Shown: positions 54,001 to 59,924 of the stretch, in pieces | Position numbering within the stretch: position 1 is the stretch's first letter | How the letters are laid out: each line of letters starts with the position of its first letter | Assembly: GCF_002906255.1 (NCBI RefSeq) | Contig: NZ_POTC01000017.1 | Coordinates: 1 to 59,924, forward strand | Direction of reading: 5' to 3' | DNA from: Novacetimonas maltaceti | GTDB taxonomy: Bacteria > Pseudomonadota > Alphaproteobacteria > Acetobacterales > Acetobacteraceae | Length of the DNA: 59,924 nt | Program-made: the position numbers and the translations under genes | The notes under the pieces: generated by a model | The model's database searches: none | What the model was told of the DNA's origin: nothing | What the model saw: the letters and a program-made list of their open reading frames with translations, nothing else

Positions 54001-54246
54001 CGCGTTCTTAGGTGGTGTCTTCGGATCAATGCCAAGAGCCGCTGCAATCTCGGGTCGCATGCCCGGTCGCCACGAGGCCCGCCCATCGCGACCGGTGTAA
54101 TAGCTGGTCAGTCGGCCACCATCCGCGTCAGGCACTTTTCCAGGCTGGGTACGGAAATCGTGCTCTGGATCTGGCAGTTCCTGCGTGAAATAGGCAGTGA
54201 TCAGCCGACCGCTGCTCTCAGCCGAGATTTTCCGGAACGTCATCAT
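51028..54246 (-). CDS. MobF relaxase with helicase domain (TraI/TrwC type)
   Basis: This is the DNA-processing enzyme of conjugation: it nicks oriT and unwinds the plasmid. The protein has 1072 residues. Relaxase part (1-300): tyrosines in LITAYFTQ (Tyr19) and TSYYTG (Tyr49, Tyr50), and the metal triad GGDPHAHIHNALF with His208, 210 and 212. The helicase part (480-800) has Walker A LTGVAGSGKTALLS (513-520) and Walker B TVLVIDEVGQV. Its MobF type with a type IVB machine is unusual because IncI plasmids carry MobP relaxases (NikB). It begins one base from the next gene's stop. Confidence 0.93.
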   Translation of the reverse strand: MMTFRKISAESSGRLITAYFTQELPDPEHDFRTQPGKVPDADGGRLTSYYTGRDGRASWRPGMRPEIAAALGIDPKTPPKNAQLNRLFEAKRADNGDDWSRNARKISAYDLTLAPHKSVTLAAEFAPTEAERAAIWHAIDRANDATMLYVAREIGFARRGHGGEDGANPGEVAWVSFRHDTARPTVEARDAGTGQTYLIDTPTGGDPHAHIHNALFNVVVTEEGHVGSLDTKRLRSRVHEFGAYFQAQLADELRRIGIAQQYDANEQATVISAVPQDISDFFSKGRRNVIRAAKEYAAAEGADWAHMPIDRKRRILSMAGLAARLDKDKGTSDHEIWREQARRLGWEEKSLLGTPAAPVGTREQRYDIAYRFAARHLAREFETAAMIDHDKLRTYAARGLIGTGIEGGVKDIDHVVALIEQRGLELGGERVSLIQEMRGDRLRVTNSAQIAIEEDLAIQAARASGDRSGALSDRQITEAIGRSPLDFASEHGKTQKAAIYALGRGGALSMLTGVAGSGKTALLSPLVDAWKHDTRYDTNGRRVIGIANAWRQADALREAGIFDTSAMLPFLARLERGDVDVDRNTVLVIDEVGQVGPRQMLRLLQVQRDTGCTIKALGDHEQAQNIEAGDAIEMLRRVLDPEDMPELLSSVRQVSARNREIADLFRGAEPEESDLESHEFTGAAANAHTDEENDDDVRNRFHLKEVRDAIDMKRADGTIRLVGGDHEEVLQDIARLYVTRRDALVADGAGLRRGRTKTISMSALTNQDAADLSRAVRKILQERGEISTHEITVQAIDQRGETYDLAIATGDRLRLYRRTWGSVDGKGATVGNNGDVVEVLAHGDAGLRVRTKDGLVADVEWRRFRDVKTGRVMLGFGHAMTIDAAQGLTSDEHINALPRGVELATGFTSYVAESRARGTTWTMISDGATFEAVRNQRPLGDTTPITSDDLWNHVAKKMAHKPYKSLGTDLVARTRKARDARIRELIALGRMQETLTKSGRPYGREIILETQARQAERLHKARLAEIDARLQVMIRNAPAVMTGAEQTLRSQRAAQVLGRRPPVPSASPGAAS

Positions 54247-54542
54247 CAGGCATCGGCTCCATCCTCATCATTGGGCCGGGCCGAGCGGGGCATCCTGCCC
54301 TCCTGAATATCGAGCACCCTGCCGGTTGTAAGATCAATACGTCTGAGCATAGGGTTCTGGGCTGCGATCAGGGTCACCAATCGGCCGAGAATCTCATCGA
54401 GCGTGGGCCCGTCGGAATCTTCCGGCGAGAGGATTTCAATGATCAGGGACAATTTGTCCTCAATCGCCCGAAGCCGTTCCCATAGGTCGTCGCCCCGGAC
54501 TGGGGATATGCTTTGTCTCCCGGTTGTCTCGCTCATCTTCAT
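54246..54542 (-). CDS. Small accessory protein upstream of the relaxase
   Basis: The protein has 98 residues, starting MKMSETTGRQSISPV at 54542, with GGGA just upstream. It is acidic and helical (DDLWERLRAIEDKLSLIIEI), followed by ILGRLVTLIAAQNPMLRRID. The gene overlaps the relaxase start by one base, so they are co-translated. A relaxase helper or oriT-binding partner is likely from position; no motif is known to me. Confidence 0.6.
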   Translation of the reverse strand: MKMSETTGRQSISPVRGDDLWERLRAIEDKLSLIIEILSPEDSDGPTLDEILGRLVTLIAAQNPMLRRIDLTTGRVLDIQEGRMPRSARPNDEDGADA

Positions 54543-54837
54543 CGCATCCCACGTCAGAACATGGGAAAGTGTCACGTAGCATCACGCGACCATACTGGTT
54601 TTCTTCTGCCCGAGGCATCCTTCATTGCCCGCGACGTTCACGCGGTAATGGCTCCGTCCGAACGTCGTGTTTAGGCAGTAGTCATAAGATGTAACTTGCT
54701 ACATCGACAACCCAATGCTTCCCCTGCCAAAAAGGTGGAGAAACCATGCCCAACTTGCTCAACGACGATCAGCATGTCTTGTTACGTGAACAGAGCCTGT
54801 TGTCAGGATAACATTCAGATTCTCGGCAGCAGACGTG
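54543..54837. other. Candidate origin of transfer
   Basis: About 295 bases without a gene lie between the relaxase operon and a divergent-looking regulator. It contains GATGTAACTTGCTACATC at 54688-54705, a perfect 6-bp inverted repeat, and several smaller repeats (CGACGTTC, CCGAACGTCG). oriT is usually next to the relaxase gene, so this is the best place to look. No known nic sequence is recognised. Confidence 0.4.
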
Positions 54838-55137
54838 CTATTCTTCCAGCTCCACCAAAACTGCCGGACTAATCTCCAGAACACGGGCGAGACGCAGGAT
54901 TACCAGAAACGTCGGATTCCTCATGCCTCGTTCCATCCCACTGATATACGTTCGATCCAGTTCAGCACGGTCTGCAAGTTCCTCCTGGCTTATGCCGAAA
55001 CGGATCCGTTCTCGGTGTATGATGCGTCCAAGCACCACACGAGGATCTTCACCCGTCACCGTTCTGATTTCCAGCGCGGGTCGTCGTGGTCTGCGGGGCG
55101 CCCGGGCCCGAGTTGAAACACCTGTTGTTCTGCTCAT
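54838..55137 (-). CDS. XRE-family repressor
   Basis: The protein has 99 residues. A basic N-terminus (RARAPRRPRRP) is followed by an XRE helix-turn-helix: ERIRFGISQEELADRAELDR, then TYISGMERGMRNPTFLVIL. Next to the candidate oriT and relaxase operon it may control transfer. Its own promoter has a TATAAT at 55164-55169 and a long palindrome beyond it. Confidence 0.85.
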   Translation of the reverse strand: MSRTTGVSTRARAPRRPRRPALEIRTVTGEDPRVVLGRIIHRERIRFGISQEELADRAELDRTYISGMERGMRNPTFLVILRLARVLEISPAVLVELEE

Positions 55138-55163
55138 AAGGAAAAAGATGAACAGGCTTGCAG

Positions 55164-55202
55164 ATTATAATCCACGGACTATAGTTCTATGGAACATAGT
55201 CC
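55164..55202 (-). promoter_or_regulatory. Promoter and operator of the XRE repressor
   Basis: On the minus strand TATAAT (55164-55169) lies about 27 bases before the ATG at 55137. Upstream, GGACTAT (55176-55182) pairs with ATAGTCC (55196-55202), and the inner GTTC pairs with GAAC. The palindrome covers the expected -35, so binding should block the promoter: autoregulation. Confidence 0.6.
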
Positions 55203-55560
55203 ACACGTTGGATTTAACTCAGCAGCGGGGGCATCATTCGTGCTCTTATCCCCTACCTCGAACCACCGGCTGCCTTTGGCATACTCCATTCATCCTCGGG
55301 AAGCGACAATCCCGAATACTGGCGGCTGCCGTGCGGAAAATATATTGGAGGGAACCTATTTTTGGGACCGAAGTCGAAGCGACTTTAGTGCATCCTCGAT
55401 AATGCACATCAACAGCGTGGACGCTCACCGGCGAATCTGACCCGTGATCGCGGGTATCAAACCACCACACGGACAGGGTTCAATATCTGGATCCACACGA
55501 CGTGTGCCGTGACACGCGTGCTAAAGAAGCACGTTGCTCTGGTTCTTGGTTCTGTCGTGC
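55203..55560. other. Stretch without a recognisable gene
   Basis: Short frames run on both strands but none has a motif, a ribosome site or a codon pattern that convinces. It contains low-scoring repeats only. Confidence 0.45.
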
Positions 55561-55854
55561 TCAGCCGATGAAGGGAATGAAATCATTAATATCAGGCGGC
55601 TTCTTGCCTTTTTCAGCAAGCACTTCCGCATTATTCTGTGAATTGGCAATACGACAGAGCGCTCTGGCAGCCTCCATATTGAATGACCCGCAACGCAACC
55701 ATTTATAAACCGTTTCGCCACTTCGATCCACTTCATGGGCGATCCGGGCAACGTCCAGGCGCATCAGGGGCGTTCGATGTCCGGGGAAAATATCCCAGAG
55801 GAAAGTGTAAAGTTCTCCTGATTGCCACCTCGGTGGCTTACGAAAAGTAGGCAA
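55561..55854 (-). CDS. Small DNA-binding-like protein
   Basis: The protein has 97 residues with a TTG start. A helix-turn-helix-like segment lies at about 30-65 (MRLDVARIAHEVDRSGETVY, then KWLRCGSFNMEAARALCRI). AGGAG lies seven bases before the TTG and supports it. The end is acidic and hydrophobic (DINDFIPFIG). It may be a repressor; family not recognised. Confidence 0.6.
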   Translation of the reverse strand: MPTFRKPPRWQSGELYTFLWDIFPGHRTPLMRLDVARIAHEVDRSGETVYKWLRCGSFNMEAARALCRIANSQNNAEVLAEKGKKPPDINDFIPFIG

Positions 55855-55908
55855 GGCCCATCTCCTGATGTGATACCTCGACCGTCTTATGTTACGTCAA
55901 ACTCTTCC

Positions 55909-55952
55909 ACCAGAAGTTGATATGGATATCACCTATAAGTTGATTTTCTGGT
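55909..55952. promoter_or_regulatory. Repeat block in the divergent promoter region
   Basis: ACCAGAA at 55909-55915 pairs with TTCTGGT at 55946-55952, and two direct copies of AAGTTGAT (55914-55921 and 55937-55944) lie inside, 23 bases apart, about two helix turns. It is between the minus-strand regulator (55561-55854) and the plus-strand regulator (56259), and may be a shared operator. The rest of 55855-56258 is AT-rich promoter DNA with no gene seen. Confidence 0.45.
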
Positions 55953-56258
55953 CAAACGCGAGGTAACTGACTGCAGACATCGCCTCCCTTCCGCAAGACA
56001 TTAAGAAATATCAATGCGATACGAGAAACAGTTTTTAGGAATCTCGCCCATTTCCTACTTTACAGGAACTGAAAAACGAATCACTTTTTTACATAATACG
56101 TGGAAAATTATGATACTATTCGATCCATAACGGACTAAAAAAGTCTCCGTTCAATCCATCTACGAAAGACTTATATTGTGTATACGGGATATCTAACCAC
56201 CCCATTTCAATAACTGCACCTCAGTTAAGCTATGTACAATCCGCCCGCGGGACAAAAG

Positions 56259-56930
56259 ATGAAAACGTCTGTTGATAGCTCTTTCTCAAAGCGTCTGCTT
56301 GATGCATGTGAGCAGTTCGGTTACGGACCGGCCCATAAATACGGGCGTCTGACATGGTTGCAGACAAAGCTATCAGAACATAATATCGAGGTTTCGCTCG
56401 AGACCATCCGGAAATGGTGCACCGGAGCCTCACGCCCCCGAGATGACAAAATTTCTATTCTCTCCAGGATCCTTGAGGTGGATCGTGCATGGCTTGCGCT
56501 TGGGATCCAAGCTGCGCCACCTTCCCGCGCCAGAGCCAATCCGCAATCACCCGTAACCGATGGCGCCGCATATATTCTGGCCGGGATGATATTCATGGAC
56601 GGCGGACGGGCCGTTTTTCCCGCCTACGAGGATCACGAGGCTTTAGATCAGCATATTGATCTGTACGCCACCATCAAGGGAGCACGCTATGCGTTCCGTA
56701 TCATAGTCGGACTCGCACGACGAGCGACTATCGCATTCGATGTTCCTGACAACGCTAGCCCGGCAGTAATTTTAGGATTTTACAGGGAAGGCACCGACGT
56801 TTCGATCTTTGAAATTACACCTCGCCTCATTGATCAGTCAGGAAAACGCCAGAAAGAAGGCTTTCTCGTGCGGCTTACCCGTCAGGAAATCAGGGATAGA
56901 AGAGTGGAATGCTTCGCGACGCGTATTTGA
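56259..56930 (+). CDS. XRE-type regulator with a C-terminal sensor domain
   Basis: The protein has 223 residues from 56259, chosen because GGGA lies six bases upstream; a start at 56232 lacks a site. A helix-turn-helix at about 30-85 (LTWLQTKLSEHNIEVSLETI, then RKWCTGASRPRDDKI) is followed by a C-terminal domain of 110 residues with strands (FRIIVGLARRATIAFDVPDN). It resembles phage-type repressors with an added ligand or protein domain. It may act on the repeat block at 55909-55952. Confidence 0.75.
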   Translation: MKTSVDSSFSKRLLDACEQFGYGPAHKYGRLTWLQTKLSEHNIEVSLETIRKWCTGASRPRDDKISILSRILEVDRAWLALGIQAAPPSRARANPQSPVTDGAAYILAGMIFMDGGRAVFPAYEDHEALDQHIDLYATIKGARYAFRIIVGLARRATIAFDVPDNASPAVILGFYREGTDVSIFEITPRLIDQSGKRQKEGFLVRLTRQEIRDRRVECFATRI

Positions 56931-57039
56931 AATCGTCAGAAGATATACTCAAACCGGGAAGTCTTATACGGGTTCCGCCATGGAAAAAGCTCTGTCCCAT
57001 GTTACGTTTAGTCACAGTTTATGACGGAGACTCAATCTT

Positions 57040-57714
57040 ATGCGGACACGTATCGCGTTAAGCAGCGTAATGGCAACCATCATCCTGGCGGGCATTTCAG
57101 ACCGAGCATTTGCCGGTCGCGAAGAACGCCTGATGAAAATGTCCGAGGCAGAAATTCAGGAAAAAACGACGGTCGTGAATCAGCCGTGGAACCAGGCCAT
57201 CATGATCGAACAAAACCGGTTGCCGCTAAAGCGATCGATAGACGGGGGGCGAGCGTGGCTAGACGCCGCTATCCTGACAAAGCCCAGTCCACTTGGCAAG
57301 CCTGGTGATGTCCTGTTTTACGTGGGGGCCGGAGCATGGGGCACGACGGCATATTACGGCAGCGAATTCAGGGATTACGCCCACATGAAATACATGGACA
57401 GCACCGGACCTGCCTTCATCAATGTCGACCAGACTGATAAGAACGGACAATGTTCGGAAACCATCATGCCAAGCGGTGGCATAATTGATGGCTATATTCC
57501 CCCTGCGACAATCGAAAAGTCCTGCGCTCATAGTGTAGAACTACTTTCGCCAATTTTACCCAGTACTGTCAGGTATATCGCTAGTCTGGACCATCCGTGG
57601 GAGTTTCAGTTTGTTGCCACTGATGGCACTACGTTAAGCGACATTATTACACCGATGGAAGCTAAAGCATTACTTGACAGGGTGGAAAAGGAAAAAGCCA
57701 CAATGAAAAATTGA
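57040..57714 (+). CDS. Secreted protein of unknown family
   Basis: The protein has 224 residues and a signal peptide ending SDRAFA. The mature part has GDVLFYVGAGAWGTTAYYG and two cysteines (GQCSETIMPSGG, KSCAHSVEL), suggesting a disulfide. The C-terminus is Lys/Glu-rich. GGAG precedes the ATG. It is followed by IS DNA and could be the last native gene here. Not recognised. Confidence 0.65.
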   Translation: MRTRIALSSVMATIILAGISDRAFAGREERLMKMSEAEIQEKTTVVNQPWNQAIMIEQNRLPLKRSIDGGRAWLDAAILTKPSPLGKPGDVLFYVGAGAWGTTAYYGSEFRDYAHMKYMDSTGPAFINVDQTDKNGQCSETIMPSGGIIDGYIPPATIEKSCAHSVELLSPILPSTVRYIASLDHPWEFQFVATDGTTLSDIITPMEAKALLDRVEKEKATMKN

Positions 57715-57806
57715 TATAACTTACAATTTTTCGACCAGTTATTAAGGAGTGTACCTTCAAGTGTCTGACCGAAAATGAGTTGAGTGATTTCAGGGGGTTA
57801 TGATTC

Positions 57807-57890
57807 ATGGGTTTGCGAGAACCTGATGAGACCAAGATGGCCTGGACTGAAATCACCCGCGCGCAGTATCGCCGGGACGACCCGGAGTAA
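57807..57890 (+). pseudogene. N-terminal scrap of an IS5-family transposase
   Basis: The frame MGLREPDETKMAWTEITRAQ, then YRRDDPE and stop, matches the fixed start of some IS5-group transposases (MAWTEITRAQYRRDG). Everything after that is missing. It lies just before the left end of the nested IS. Confidence 0.6.
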
Positions 57891-57945
57891 GACAAGTCAG
57901 CTAGAGGGTGTTATGCACATTGGGCGAGCATAGCTGCATTTCTTA

Positions 57946-58784
57946 GGGCCCGGACCCATAAAGGGATTCCCATTGTGAGCGGCCTGTGATTCGCTGTCTC
58001 TGAAAGGAGATGAGCGATGGACGCTGACCTTTTCTGGCTTTCGGACCGACAGTTTGCGCGGATTGCGCCACATCTGCCTACCGATACGCGTGGCAAGCCG
58101 CGTGTGGATGATCGACGTGTGATCAGTGGCATCATTCAGATCATGCTGTCCGGCGCGCGGTGGAAAGATGCGCCGTCCGCGTATGGCCCGCGCAAAACGC
58201 TCTACAATCGGTTTCAGCGCTGGGCTGCGAAAGGCGTCTGGGCGCGCCTGTTCGAGGCGCTGGCGCAGAGCGGTGGACCGCCTGCCGAACTTCTGATCGA
58301 CAGTTCTGCCGTGAAGGCCCATCGCTGCGCCTCCGGCGGAAAAAGGGGGAGCGACACCAGGCCATCGGCCGATCGCGTGGCGGGCGCACGACCAAGATCC
58401 ACGCGCTGAGGGATGCCGCCTGCCGGCCGGTCGCCTTCGTGCTGACCGGCGGCGACGTCGCGGATTGCACGGCAGTGGCCCCGCTACTGGAGCAAGTCTC
58501 GAACGTCCGGCTGATCCACGGCGACAAGGGCTACGACACCAACGCGGTGCGTCGACAGATCGAGGACAAGGGCGCCGCGCCGAACATCCCGCCCAAGGCC
58601 AACCTGGTCTGGAAGAACTGCTTTTCACCGGTCCTTTATCGGACGCGAAATGCCATTGAGCGCATGTTCAACCGCCTCAAGGACTTCCGCCGCATCGCGA
58701 CACGTTACGATCGCAATGCCACCAACTTCCACGCCGCCATCTGCCTCGTCGCGGCCGTCAGCTACTGGTTATGAGTCCGGGCCC
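57946..58784 (+). mobile_element. IS5-family element (inner), IS427-like
   Basis: The ends are GGGCCCGGACCCATAA at 57946 and its near complement ending at 58784; TA is duplicated at 57944-57945 and 58785-58786. The length is 839 bp. It carries a transposase in two frames on the plus strand. Because it lies inside the outer IS, it arrived later. Confidence 0.88.
58017..58774 (+). CDS. Inner IS5-family transposase, two frames with -1 frameshift
   Basis: The first frame (58017-58409) begins MDADLFWLSDRQFARIAPHL and holds LIDSSAVKAHR with the first Asp. The second (ending at 58774) holds RSRGGRTTKIHAL, LIHGDKGYDTNAV (second Asp) and NAIERMFNRLKDFRRIATRY (Glu). The change is -1 at AAAAAGGGGG (58340-58349), a slippery run as in other IS427-group elements, so the full protein is made by programmed frameshifting. 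All three catalytic residues are present; the element looks active. Confidence 0.85.
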
Positions 58785-59662
58785 TAGCATGAAGCACGCG
58801 AACGCGATGACATGGAGACTTACGAGGGTTGAAGCGTAACGTTCGTAATCCTTGACGAGCCTACGACAGCGTGTTGCCCATGCGAAAGATCGTTCAACGA
58901 CCCATCGGCGCGGCAGCAGGACAAAGCCGCGTTTGGCTTCGGGCAACCTGACAACTTCAAGGGTAATCCCCTGGGCCCGTGCTGCCCCAGCAGGTTTCTC
59001 GCCGGTATATCCCTGATCGACATAGGCCAGTTCAACGCTCTCGTCCGTCGCATCCTGAATGGCGGCGGCAAGACGTCCCACCTCGGCGCGATCATCCCGA
59101 CTGGCTGGTGTGACATGCAGGGCCAGCAGGTGCCCCAGCGTGTCCATGGCCATGTGCAGCTTTGATCCCTTTTTGCGCTTGGCCCCATCATATCCGGCGC
59201 GGGAACCGCTTTCCGGCGTCGAACGTAATGTCCGGCTGTCGAGAATGGCGGCCGTTGGCTCCGCCCTGCGGCCAGAAGCGATACGCAGCACGGCACGCAG
59301 ATCAGATACCAACGCGTCAAAATAACCTGCCTCCATCCAGCGACGGGATTGCTGGTAGACCGCCGACCAAGGTGGAAGGTCATTCGGCATGGCGCGCCAG
59401 GCAATGCCGTAACGGATCACGTAACGCAATCCATTGAACAGTTCGCGCAATGCATGATGTCGTTGTTCCGCATCCTCGCGCATCAGGACCAGATACGGGA
59501 CAATCAGAGACCATTCTTCGTCTGATACATCAGAGGGATACGGTTTGCGCGCAGGCATCATCCCTCATTACTGCACCAATCAGACACGAAAGTGCATAAC
59601 ACCCTCTAGCAGCCTGTCGGGTTGGGGTACCCTGTGAAGGGGCGAGGTTGTAAGGTGGTGTG

Positions 59663-59924
59663 ATGAGCAGCTTCATCCCGTTTGAGCGATCTCAGCCGTA
59701 TCTTTTGCCTCCTGACCTGAAGTCGTGGCTTCCGGCGGATGATATGGCGCATTTCGTTGTAGCTGCCGTTGAACGGGTTCCGATGAATGCGTTTTGTGTG
59801 CCAGTACGCACGGGTGGCAAGGCACAGTATCATCCGCGTCTGCTGCTCGCACTTCTGATCGTCAGCTATGCGAACGGGATTTTTTCCTCACGCCGGATCG
59901 AGCGGGCAACATATCGCGACATCG
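59663..59924 (+). CDS. IS1182-family transposase, N-terminal part (cut by window edge)
   Basis: The frame starts ATG at 59663 (MSSFIPFERSQPYLLPPDLK), continues WLPADDMAHFVVAAVERV and reaches LLIVSYANGIFSSRRIERAT at the window end. These are the fixed first hundred residues of IS1182-family transposases. The element's left end is near 59610 (CAGCCTGTCGGGTTGGGG). It continues beyond the window. Confidence 0.85.
   Translation, partial: MSSFIPFERSQPYLLPPDLKSWLPADDMAHFVVAAVERVPMNAFCVPVRTGGKAQYHPRLLLALLIVSYANGIFSSRRIERATYRDI

Larger units (their letters stand above)
57911..59561 (-). pseudogene. Outer IS5-family transposase gene, split by an IS
   Basis: The gene starts at 59561 with MMPARKPYPSDVSDEEW and shows the IS5 DDE layout: AILDSRTLRSTPESG (Asp), LAYVDQGYTGE (Asp) and VVERSFAWATRCRRLVKDYE (Glu). 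The inner IS was inserted 10 codons before the stop. Now the frame reads LGPGLITSS and stops at 58758. The lost ending is still visible: RNAAMLAQCA and its stop at 57911. Confidence 0.85.
57904..59606 (-). mobile_element. IS5-family element (outer), interrupted by a second IS
   Basis: The ends are GAGGGTGTTATGCAC at 57904 and its complement ending at 59606, flanked by TA (57902-57903 and 59607-59608). Without the inner IS the element would be about 862 bp, a normal IS5 size. Its transposase is on the minus strand. The inner IS lies between 57946 and 58784. Confidence 0.85.

Overview
The window is a stretch of accessory, plasmid-like DNA from an alphaproteobacterium, most likely an acetic acid bacterium (Komagataeibacter or Gluconacetobacter type). 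The evidence is the GC-rich coding sequence, several IS5-family elements of the kind common in that group, MucR/Ros regulators, a GcrA-like protein and a MobF relaxase, with no chromosomal housekeeping gene. No replication or partition gene is visible, so the replicon type is not settled. I found no rRNA, tRNA or CRISPR array.

Layout. 1-443: right end of an IS5-family element that has cut off the end of a sensor kinase gene. 433-8236 (minus strand): a heavy-metal or cation efflux operon (small secreted protein, TolC-like protein, adaptor, CusA/CzcA-type RND pump, response regulator, truncated kinase), with a Fur-like box upstream. 8435-11452: decayed DNA with a broken transposase, a broken mazEF pair, a MucR regulator and a WGR protein. 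11994-13982: a small protein, a DsbC/DsbG-like protein and a membrane protein. 14034-21406 (minus): first transfer block, containing a TraY/DotA-like membrane protein, a TraW-like protein and unknown secreted proteins. 21603-23533: two regulators. 23666-34170 (plus): second transfer block in the IncI order traM-N-O-P-Q-R-T-U (dotI, dotH, dotG, P, Q, R, dotN, dotO). It is interrupted between Q and R by three tiny genes and a BrnT/BrnA toxin-antitoxin pair. 34174-37087: a cargo island with a HipB-like remnant, a RES/Xre toxin-antitoxin operon and a DUF433 gene. 37308-46537 (plus): third transfer block, dotD-dotC-dotB-icmT-(icmS slot)-lytic transglycosylase-dotM-membrane protein-dotL-DUF1173. 46580-50402: a duplicated and partly destroyed module of small protein, ADP-ribosyltransferase-like toxin and mucR, with a Fic protein between the copies and a 135-bp MITE-like element. 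50647-54542: a NepR-like fragment, the MobF relaxase and its small partner, then a candidate oriT. 54838-57714: three regulators and a secreted protein. 57807-59924: IS remnants, one IS inserted into another, and the start of an IS1182-family element.

How it works together. The dot/icm/tra genes encode most of a type IVB (IncI-like) conjugation machine. DotO and DotB are ATPases. DotL and DotM form the coupling complex, with DotN as its likely zinc partner. DotC, DotD, DotH and DotG form the outer-membrane core, DotI and TraY sit in the inner membrane, and a lytic transglycosylase would open the cell wall. The MobF relaxase would process the DNA. MucR, GcrA-like and XRE proteins are the candidate regulators. 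Intact or broken toxin modules (BrnTA, RES/Xre, ART-like, Fic, MazEF, HipB) sit at the joints between transfer blocks and probably act as maintenance or defence cargo. Gene functions are inferred from motifs and gene order; no database search was possible.
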